From the NCBI RefSeq assembly GCF_003129605.1, contig NZ_QBDX01000001.1, positions 682,001-746,000 on the forward strand: a stretch of DNA of 64,000 nt. The letters run 5' to 3'. Position numbers and translations under genes: made by a program. Source of the stretch: Hyphobacterium indicum (GTDB lineage Bacteria; Pseudomonadota; Alphaproteobacteria; Caulobacterales; Maricaulaceae). The notes under the pieces are model-generated. The model searched no databases and was not told where the DNA came from. It saw nothing but the letters and a program-made list of their open reading frames with translations. The first letter of the stretch is position 1; each line of letters opens with the position of its first letter. Positions 56,951 through 64,000 of the stretch are shown one piece after another.

Positions 56951-58336
56951 ATGCGTTACCTCGCCGTGTTTTTGTCGCTCATCCTTCTGGCCGGCGCGGC
57001 GCTGGCGCAGAGCTTTCCGTCTGAAGGCTTTGCGGACCTGAACGACCGTCTTGCACCGGCCGTGGTCAATATTTCCTCCGCCCAGCGTCTGGGCGACAGC
57101 GAGGGCAATCTGCCGGACTTCCCGGAAGGCTCGCCGCTCGAGCGATTCAATGAATTCTTCGGGGATGCGCCACGCATCGCCAATTCATTGGGATCCGGCT
57201 TCATTATCGATCCCAGCGGCACCGTTGTGACCAACAATCATGTCATCGAGAACGGGGATGAAATCGAGGTCACGCTGGCGGACGGGCGGACCCTGCCGAC
57301 CACCCTGATTGGCCGCGATCCGGTGACCGATCTCGCCGTACTGCAGATCCAGTCGGCGAACGAGAATTTTCCATATGTTGCCTTTGGCGATTCCGATACC
57401 GCCCGGGTCGGCGACTGGGTCATCGCCATCGGCAATCCTTTCGGGCTCGGCGGCTCTCTGACAGCCGGCGTGGTGTCGGCGCGCGGCCGCGATGTCGGTG
57501 GGCGGTATGACGATTACATACAGTCTGATGTGGCCATCAATACGGGCAATTCCGGCGGCCCGCTATTCAATCTCGACGGTGATGTCATCGGCGTGAACAC
57601 GCTGATCTATTCGCCGACCGGGGCCAGTGTCGGTATCAGCTTTTCCATTCCGTCCGCTATTGTCGAGCGTGTCGTCGGGCAGTTGATCGAATTTGGCGAA
57701 ACCCGCCGCGGCTGGCTGGGTCTCAGCGTTCAGAATGTCGATTCCGACCTGGCCGAGAGTCTCGGTCTCGCTTCACCGCGCGGCGCGCTGGTCAGCCGCA
57801 TCGTCCCGGATGGACCGGCAGCAGATGCCGGACTGCGGGAGGGCGATCTCGTGCTTCGCTATGACTCGTTTGATGTCGCCGATGACCGCATGTTCTCCCG
57901 GCTTGTGGCGGAAACAGAGGTCGGGCGTCAGGTCCGCATGCAGATCCAGCGGCGCGGCCAGCCTCTGACCGTTATCGCGACCGTGAGGCAATTGACCGAG
58001 GAACGCCCCGAAGACCGGACGGTCCGCCCGGCACCCACCGTGGAATCCGGTGAAACCGTGATGTTCGGGCTGACCATGGCCGAGCTGGACACGGCTTCGC
58101 GCCGGCGCTTCAGGGTGCATCCCGATGCCGAGGGGGTTCTGATCGTGGCGGTTGATCCGCTCAGTGATGCGGCCGCCAAGGCGCGCCCGGGCGATGTCAT
58201 TACCGAAATTGCCTATACGCCGGTCGAGACGCTGGCCGAGGCTGTCAGCGTGCTCAGCGGGTTCGAGGACGGGGAGGTGGCATTGTTCCAGCTCAACCGC
58301 GGCGGCCAGTTCGTTTTCCAGTCCATCCGCCGGTGA
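56951..58336 (+). CDS. Periplasmic Deg-type serine protease
   Basis: A 461-residue DegP/DegQ-family protease-chaperone. A signal peptide ends near ALAQ at residue 21. The catalytic triad is His near residue 97 (VVTNNHVIENGD), Asp near residue 127 (DPVTDLAVL) and Ser near residue 201 (NTGNSGGPLFN). Two PDZ domains follow (residues about 270-360 and 375-455). I choose ATG 56951 with AGGAGA upstream. Its position after hflKC is the common alphaproteobacterial order. GTGA overlaps miaA. Confidence 0.93.
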   Translation: MRYLAVFLSLILLAGAALAQSFPSEGFADLNDRLAPAVVNISSAQRLGDSEGNLPDFPEGSPLERFNEFFGDAPRIANSLGSGFIIDPSGTVVTNNHVIENGDEIEVTLADGRTLPTTLIGRDPVTDLAVLQIQSANENFPYVAFGDSDTARVGDWVIAIGNPFGLGGSLTAGVVSARGRDVGGRYDDYIQSDVAINTGNSGGPLFNLDGDVIGVNTLIYSPTGASVGISFSIPSAIVERVVGQLIEFGETRRGWLGLSVQNVDSDLAESLGLASPRGALVSRIVPDGPAADAGLREGDLVLRYDSFDVADDRMFSRLVAETEVGRQVRMQIQRRGQPLTVIATVRQLTEERPEDRTVRPAPTVESGETVMFGLTMAELDTASRRRFRVHPDAEGVLIVAVDPLSDAAAKARPGDVITEIAYTPVETLAEAVSVLSGFEDGEVALFQLNRGGQFVFQSIRR

Positions 58337-59268
58337 ACACAGACGCGCCACCCGTCATATTGCTGGCCGGACCGACTGCCTCCGGAAAGACCGCGCTGGC
58401 GGTGCGGCTGGCCCGCGCCCTGGACGGTGAGATCATCAATGCGGATTCCATGCAGATCTATGCCGATCTGGACATCCTGTCGGCCCGTCCCGGCACGGAA
58501 GAGCAGGGCGGTATTCCGCACCATCTGTTCGGAACGGTCGATGCGGCAGAACGGGCCTCGACCGGATGGTGGGCAGCGGCGGCCATGGATCGGATCGCAG
58601 CCATTCGCAGCCGGGGCCGTCGGCCCATTATCGTGGGCGGCACCGGTCTGTATTTCAATGCGCTGGTCAAGGGCCTCGCCGCCATGCCGGAGATATCTGA
58701 CCATACGCGCCAGTCCGCTGACGACATAGAGGCTCAGGGCGCAGACGCCTTGCGCGAACAGGCGCTGGCCTTCGATCCGGAGGCGGCCGGGCGGATCAAG
58801 CCGGCCGATCTGCAAAGGCTCCGCCGTGTGGTCGAGATCGGCCTCGAAACCGGTCAGCCGATATCGGCTTTCCAGGCAAATACAGTGCCCTTGCTGCCCG
58901 CAGGCGGCTGGACCGGGCTTGTCATCGAACCGGACCGGCAATGGCTCTATCAGCATATCGAGGCCCGCTTTGACGCAATGATGGAACGGGGGGCTCTGGA
59001 CGAGGTTCGCCGCCTTGCGGCGCGCGGGCTGGACCGCACCCTGCCCGCCATGAAGGCGCTCGGCGTGCCACCCCTGATCTCCTTGCTAGCAGGCAAAACG
59101 GACGAGCCGGCGGCCATTGCCCAAGCCAAGCAGGACACACGGCGCTATGCCAAACGGCAAATGACCTGGTTCCGCAACCAGATGCCGCAATGGCACCGGC
59201 TTGCCGGCCCGCCTGCTCCGATATCTGACGAAGACGTGATTTCCCGTCTGCGCCCGTCCGGCGGATAA
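58333..59268 (+). CDS. miaA: tRNA dimethylallyltransferase
   Basis: A 311-residue enzyme that adds an isopentenyl group to A37 of tRNAs reading U-initial codons. The P loop AGPTASGKTALAVRLA at residues about 12-27, NADSMQIYADLDILSARP near residue 36 and IIVGGTGLYFNALVKGLA near residue 96 are diagnostic. So is the C-terminal KQDTRRYAKRQMTWFRNQ. The start is a GTG overlapping the Deg stop by four bases. Confidence 0.95.
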   Translation: MNTDAPPVILLAGPTASGKTALAVRLARALDGEIINADSMQIYADLDILSARPGTEEQGGIPHHLFGTVDAAERASTGWWAAAAMDRIAAIRSRGRRPIIVGGTGLYFNALVKGLAAMPEISDHTRQSADDIEAQGADALREQALAFDPEAAGRIKPADLQRLRRVVEIGLETGQPISAFQANTVPLLPAGGWTGLVIEPDRQWLYQHIEARFDAMMERGALDEVRRLAARGLDRTLPAMKALGVPPLISLLAGKTDEPAAIAQAKQDTRRYAKRQMTWFRNQMPQWHRLAGPPAPISDEDVISRLRPSGG

Positions 59269-59296
59269 TCCGGTCCGTGGAAAAATGGAGGGGCGT

Positions 59297-59752
59297 ATGA
59301 GCCTGTCTTTGATTTCAGCCAGCGTGCTGGCCCTGTCGATGATGCAGTCTGCCGATCAGGCCGTGGCGGGGGCGATGCAGGCGGATCGCGATTTTGCGGC
59401 CTATGCCGCAGAGCACGGTATCGCCGAAGGGTTTCGCTATTACGCGACCGCGGATGCGCGTCTGATCCAGCCGAATATAGACGACATTGTCGGGCCGGAT
59501 GCGATCTTTGCGTCCCGCGAGGGCGCAGCCGGTTTGCTGCACTGGGAGCCGCGCGGCGGCTATGCCGGGGAGGCTGGCGATTTCGCGGTCACCTATGGCG
59601 ACTGGAGCTATCATCCGGATGGTGACCGTGCCTCTGAACCGTCCGCAACCGGTAATTATGTATCGGCCTGGCGGCTTGAGGCAGACGGCTGGCGCTATGT
59701 GCTCGACACCGGCGTCACCAACCGGCCGGCTGAATCCGGTACTGAAGAATAG
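59297..59752 (+). CDS. Exported SnoaL/DUF4440-like protein
   Basis: A 151-residue protein with a signal-like N-terminus (MSLSLISASVLALSMMQSADQAVA). The body (AMQADRDFAAYAAEHGIAEGFRYYATADARLIQ) and the closing strands (FAVTYGDWSYHPDG, YVSAWRLEADGWRYVLDTG) look like the cone-shaped NTF2/SnoaL fold. Function is unknown. I choose ATG 59297 because GGAGGGG precedes it; an ATG at 59285 contains that site and is less likely. Confidence 0.65.
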   Translation: MSLSLISASVLALSMMQSADQAVAGAMQADRDFAAYAAEHGIAEGFRYYATADARLIQPNIDDIVGPDAIFASREGAAGLLHWEPRGGYAGEAGDFAVTYGDWSYHPDGDRASEPSATGNYVSAWRLEADGWRYVLDTGVTNRPAESGTEE

Positions 59753-59823
59753 CCCTGATTGCTTGCCACGGGGCGGTAATTGACTAGGTTTGCGCGGTTG
59801 CAACATCAACGGAGCGCGAGTCG

Positions 59824-60339
59824 ATGGCATTCAAGCCGGTCAAGGAACGGCCATACGGGGATCCCAAGTCAGTGGTTGCGGCGCTGTTCGAGGAAGCGGG
59901 CGGCGTTCCGGCGGTCATGGAGTTGCTGGAATTGTCCCGCACGCGCGTCTATGCGCTCGCCGATCCGGATGCCACCAACGAGATTTCCTATTCCCGTGTT
60001 GCGCGGCTGACGGAAGCCACCGGTGCCACATCCGCGGCCAAGGATCTCGCCTATCTGGCGGGGGGCATTTTCATGCCTCTGGACCAGTCGGATGATGACA
60101 ACTGGCTGTCGCTGGCCGGGGAAGCCAGCCGTAAGCACGCGCGCAATATTACGGCGCTGATGGATTCCCTCAGCGAGACAGAGCGTTCGCCGGGCGAAAT
60201 CGACGAGCAGGAGGCCCGCGAAATCCTGAAGGTGCTGGACCAGCAACTGGCCGTGCTCGCCCGCCAGCGTTCGAAACTGGCGCGTATCGCCAATGGCGAG
60301 CGCGATCCTGCTGCGCGCCTCAGCGGCGATAAGGATTGA
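59824..60339 (+). CDS. Hypothetical protein, possible phage-CII-like DNA-binding protein
   Basis: A 171-residue, mostly helical protein. The segment VAALFEEAGGVPAVMELLELSRTRVYALADPDATNEISYSRVARLTEATGATSAAKDLAYLAGG has the logic of a CII/CP76-type regulator: a helix-turn-helix that meets a partner, then a domain monitoring a helix pair. I cannot confirm it. The C-terminus is a charged helix (EILKVLDQQLAVLARQRSKLARIANGER). No other phage gene is nearby. GGAG precedes the ATG. Confidence 0.5.
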   Translation: MAFKPVKERPYGDPKSVVAALFEEAGGVPAVMELLELSRTRVYALADPDATNEISYSRVARLTEATGATSAAKDLAYLAGGIFMPLDQSDDDNWLSLAGEASRKHARNITALMDSLSETERSPGEIDEQEAREILKVLDQQLAVLARQRSKLARIANGERDPAARLSGDKD

Positions 60340-60393
60340 TCCAGTTTTTGGGCGTGATATGGGGGTCCGCGAAATAGCCGGGCCGCCCACGCA

Positions 60394-61110
60394 ATGAAGC
60401 GCTTTCTACATTTCATTCTGAATATGGACGTCCGGGCGCAACGCGCGGTCGTGGTGTCTCTGGGCCTGCTGGTCTCGGTCGCCATGGTGTTCTTGTTCGG
60501 CCGCCTGTTTCTGGATGCCAGCACCGAAAATCTGGGCCAGGTGTTCGAAGCGGCGGCCAGCCAGTGGTATGCGCTGCCGCTCACCATCATCATTTACATC
60601 ATCCTGTCCTTTTTCGGTGCGCCGCAATTTGTATTGATGGCGGCCACGATGCTGGCCTTCGGTCCGGTCTATGGCTTTGCCTATGCCTGGATCGCAACCG
60701 CTTGCTCGGCCTCCGTCAATTTCTGGATGGGACGCAGCTTCGGGGCCGGCCTGCTGGAACGGTTTGGCGGCGACTGGATGAATCGCGCCGCCGGATTTGT
60801 CGGCCGCAACGGGCTGATTGCCAGCGCCCTTGTGCGTATTGTGCCGTCAGGCCCATTCATTGTCGTCAATATGGCCTTTGGCGCGTCGAAAACCCCTTAC
60901 TGGGCGTTTATTCTGGGCGCGATGCTGGGCACGGCGCCCAAAATCCTGGTCGTTGGCCTGACCGGACAGAGCCTGCTCACCGCGCTGTCGGGCGAAAACC
61001 TGCTTTATGCCGCCGGACTCCTGGTCGTCGCGCTCGGCGTCTGGCTCACCATAATGCTGGCGGCACGCCGCCGTTTGCCGGCGCATGAGGAAACCGACGA
61101 AGAGACTTGA
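60394..61110 (+). CDS. TVP38/TMEM64-family membrane protein
   Basis: A 238-residue inner-membrane protein with five to six helices. FFGAPQFVLMAATMLAFGPVYGFAYAWIATACSASVNFWMGRSFG near residue 70 and RIVPSGPFIVVNMAFGASKTPYWAFILGAMLGTAPK near residue 147 are the two conserved halves of the SNARE-associated (VTT) domain. Related proteins move lipids across membranes; the substrate here is unknown. It ends 106 bases before mreB. Confidence 0.85.
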   Translation: MKRFLHFILNMDVRAQRAVVVSLGLLVSVAMVFLFGRLFLDASTENLGQVFEAAASQWYALPLTIIIYIILSFFGAPQFVLMAATMLAFGPVYGFAYAWIATACSASVNFWMGRSFGAGLLERFGGDWMNRAAGFVGRNGLIASALVRIVPSGPFIVVNMAFGASKTPYWAFILGAMLGTAPKILVVGLTGQSLLTALSGENLLYAAGLLVVALGVWLTIMLAARRRLPAHEETDEET

Positions 61111-61195
61111 CCTGTGGCTGCATTGCCGCGCTTGCATTCCGCGCTGCACCATCGCACAAGGGTATTTCTTGAAAATTTGATCGCCTGACAGGTGA

Positions 61196-62257
<1,062 letters not shown>

Positions 62258-62287
62258 CCCCGGGCACCAGTCAAAAGGAGTGTCGCC

Positions 62288-63250
62288 TTGGCGATCGGCG
62301 GATCTTCCAGGCGCAATGATGAAAGCGGAGTCCGCTTTTCGCGCACCTTTACGGTGGCGCTCTTTCTCATATCCATTGTTCTGATTGCGTTTGACCGGCC
62401 GCAAGCGCGCTCGCCTGCGCTTGCCAGTCTCAGGGCCGGGATCACCGATCTGTCGGCTCCGGTGCTCGACCTGGCCGCGGCACCGGTCCGCGGCCTCAGC
62501 AATATCGGCCCCTATTGGCGTAATCAGGCGCGCCTGGCCGAGGAAAATGCCGATCTCCGCCAGCGCCTCAACGAGACCCGCTACTGGCGCGATCTGGCCT
62601 TGCAATTGCGGGATCAGCGCGAAGTCTACGAGCAGGCCCTGAATGTGGAATCGCCGGCCACACAGAATCGCATCGGCGCCTGGACGCTCGGGGATCCGGA
62701 CGGACCCTTCGTGCAGTCGCGCCTGATCGGGGCCGGAACCCGCCAGGGCGTCGGTTCCGGAGACCCCGTCCTCAACGTCTATGGCCTGATCGGCCGTGTG
62801 GTGGAAACCGGCAATGTGTCATCCCGCGTGCTGCTGTTGACCGACCTCAATAGCCGCATTCCGGTCATGGCGGACCGCTCGAATGCCCGGGCCGTCCTGG
62901 TCGGAGACAATTCGGAATATCCGCGCCTCGACTTTCTGACGCGCAATGCCGACCTTGAGGATGGCGACCGGATCGTGACCTCGGGAGATGATGGCATCAT
63001 GCCGCGTGGCCTTCCGGTCGGTCAGGCGCAACGTGACCGTCAGGGGCGCTGGCGCGTCCGCCTCTATTCCGATCAGGCCCCGGTTGATTTTGTCTGGGTG
63101 TTCCCGTTCGAACCGGTCTTGCCGCCGGAACCTGACAGGCCTGCGGAAGAGGAAATGCCCGTGGCGGATGCCACGGCAGACGCCGGCGACGCTGGGGGGC
63201 TGCCAGCACCGGCGAGTGCCGAGGAAACTTCCGCCGGAGGTGAGCCATGA
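62288..63250 (+). CDS. mreC: Rod shape-determining protein MreC
   Basis: A 320-residue bitopic elongasome protein. After a short cytoplasmic tail and one membrane helix (residues about 20-38), a coiled coil (NQARLAEENADLRQRLNETRYWRDLALQLRDQ) and the beta-rich MreC domain follow (VLNVYGLIGRVVETGNVSSRVLLLTDLNSRIPVM). The C-terminus is Pro/Glu/Ala-rich and disordered. The start is TTG 62288 with AAGGAG upstream. It overlaps mreD by four bases. Confidence 0.93.
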   Translation: MAIGGSSRRNDESGVRFSRTFTVALFLISIVLIAFDRPQARSPALASLRAGITDLSAPVLDLAAAPVRGLSNIGPYWRNQARLAEENADLRQRLNETRYWRDLALQLRDQREVYEQALNVESPATQNRIGAWTLGDPDGPFVQSRLIGAGTRQGVGSGDPVLNVYGLIGRVVETGNVSSRVLLLTDLNSRIPVMADRSNARAVLVGDNSEYPRLDFLTRNADLEDGDRIVTSGDDGIMPRGLPVGQAQRDRQGRWRVRLYSDQAPVDFVWVFPFEPVLPPEPDRPAEEEMPVADATADAGDAGGLPAPASAEETSAGGEP

Positions 63251-63762
63251 GATCGCCAGTGGATACCCGGCCGCCCTATGGCCTGATGGTGTGGACCGTG
63301 ATCAGCCTGATCCTGGCGCTGGCTTTCTACGCCGCACCGCTCCGCATCGCGAACGGGCCGGATCTGATGCCGATGTTGCCGCTGATGACCTTGTTCATCT
63401 GGTCGACCGTCAGGCCGCGCTTCATCCCGCCCATCGTAATTTTCGTTGTCGGTATCCTGAATGATGTGCTGACCGGAGGTGTGCTCGGCGTCTGGGCACT
63501 GGCCTATCTGGTCTCGCTGACGATTGCGCGGTCACGCGACGAGGATGGCCCGACCCGAGAATTCGGTCCGGTCTGGGTCCGATTCCTGGTCGTCCTCGCC
63601 ATTGCCATCCCCGTCGCCTGGGCCGCCGGAAGTCTGGCCATCGGGCAACCGGCGCCAATCCGGCCTCTGTTGATCGAAGGCGTTGCCTCCGCCTTGATGT
63701 TCCCCCTGTTTGCCGTGATCTTTGTCCGCCGCCGCAGCTTGCGCGGCACGTTCGGGTCCTGA
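63247..63762 (+). CDS. mreD: Rod shape-determining protein MreD
   Basis: A 171-residue inner-membrane protein with about five helices (GLMVWTVISLILALAFYAAPL, LMPMLPLMTLFIWSTVRPRFIPPIVIFVVGILNDVLTGGVLGVWALAYLVSL). The middle motif, ending in a DVLTGGVLG-type turn, is the MreD family mark. It works with MreC and the PBP2-RodA synthase. Its stop is four bases before the mrdA start. Confidence 0.92.
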   Translation: MRSPVDTRPPYGLMVWTVISLILALAFYAAPLRIANGPDLMPMLPLMTLFIWSTVRPRFIPPIVIFVVGILNDVLTGGVLGVWALAYLVSLTIARSRDEDGPTREFGPVWVRFLVVLAIAIPVAWAAGSLAIGQPAPIRPLLIEGVASALMFPLFAVIFVRRRSLRGTFGS

Positions 63763-63766
63763 TGTC

Positions 63767-64000
63767 ATGAAGTCGGATCGCCAGGAACAGCAGCTGAAAT
63801 TCACCCGCCGCGCCCTGATGATGGGAGCGGGCGGAGCAGCTGTGTTTACCGCGCTCGGCGCCCGCCTCTATCAGCTCCAGGTGATCGAGACCGAGCGCTA
63901 TCGGGTCCTGTCGGAAGACAACCAGTTCAACTTCCTGCTGACCCCGCCCTCCCGCGGCCGCATTCTGGATCGCTTTGGCGTTCCGGTTGCGGATAACCGG
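63767..64000 (+). CDS. mrdA: Elongation transpeptidase PBP2, 3' partial
   Basis: The first 78 residues of a class B penicillin-binding protein. A short polar cytoplasmic tail (MKSDRQEQQLKFTRRAL) and a membrane helix (residues about 18-36) are followed by RLYQLQVIETERYRVLSEDNQFNFLLTPPSRGRILDRFGVPVADN, the typical PBP2 start. The transpeptidase domain lies beyond the window. It belongs to the mreBCD operon; rodA is expected next. Confidence 0.92.
   Translation, partial: MKSDRQEQQLKFTRRALMMGAGGAAVFTALGARLYQLQVIETERYRVLSEDNQFNFLLTPPSRGRILDRFGVPVADNR

Overview
The window is about 60% GC chromosomal DNA from an alphaproteobacterium, most likely a dimorphic Caulobacterales/Maricaulales-type bacterium (inference). 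The evidence is a circularly permuted two-piece tmRNA, an alpha-type SspB adaptor, a murE with the meso-diaminopimelate motif DNPR, and an ftsZ promoter with a full CtrA site (TTAA-N7-TTAA) plus two GANTC (CcrM) sites. I see no insertion sequence, prophage, CRISPR array or tRNA gene. The genes are dense, with many stop/start overlaps of 1-13 bases.

Layout. 1-2660: end of a TerB/DnaJ co-chaperone, a small membrane protein, an EamA transporter and a peptidoglycan amidase. 2690-3096: RNase P RNA. 3097-3282: a control region upstream of mraZ with two DnaA-box matches, a LexA-box match and four MraZ-type repeats spaced exactly 10 bp apart. 3283-21719: a complete division and cell wall (dcw) cluster, mraZ-rsmH-ftsL-ftsI-murE-murF-mraY-murD-ftsW-murG-murC-murB-ddl-ftsQ-ftsA-ftsZ, followed by lpxC, bamD, recN and, after a convergent M20 peptidase, ligA. 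29129-42736: mixed housekeeping and accessory genes. These include aminopeptidase P, an arsR-arsI organoarsenical pair, prmA, a UvrD-type helicase, a ClC/MFS pair, an ArsR-SRPBCC pair with a clear palindromic operator, and a Tag-type glycosylase. 42811-52478: an S41-like protease, fumC, a chromosomal RusA, DoxX, MFS, thioesterase, sspB, a cytochrome P450, the tmRNA, and several small regulators and enzymes. 52706-59268: thyA, a membrane protein, folA, hflK, hflC, a DUF2065 protein, a Deg protease and miaA. 59297-64000: two poorly characterised genes, a TVP38 membrane protein, then mreB-mreC-mreD and the start of mrdA (PBP2).

Together the window holds both peptidoglycan machines. The divisome and precursor pathway are at the left and the elongasome is at the right. 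Outer-envelope genes (lpxC, bamD), membrane and periplasmic proteolysis (HflKC, Deg) and the tmRNA/SspB tagging route lie between them. The strongest non-coding signals are the mraZ and ftsZ control regions and a family of roughly 105 bp multi-hairpin repeats. One copy of that family is wedged between murC and murB and appears to supply the murB ribosome binding site.
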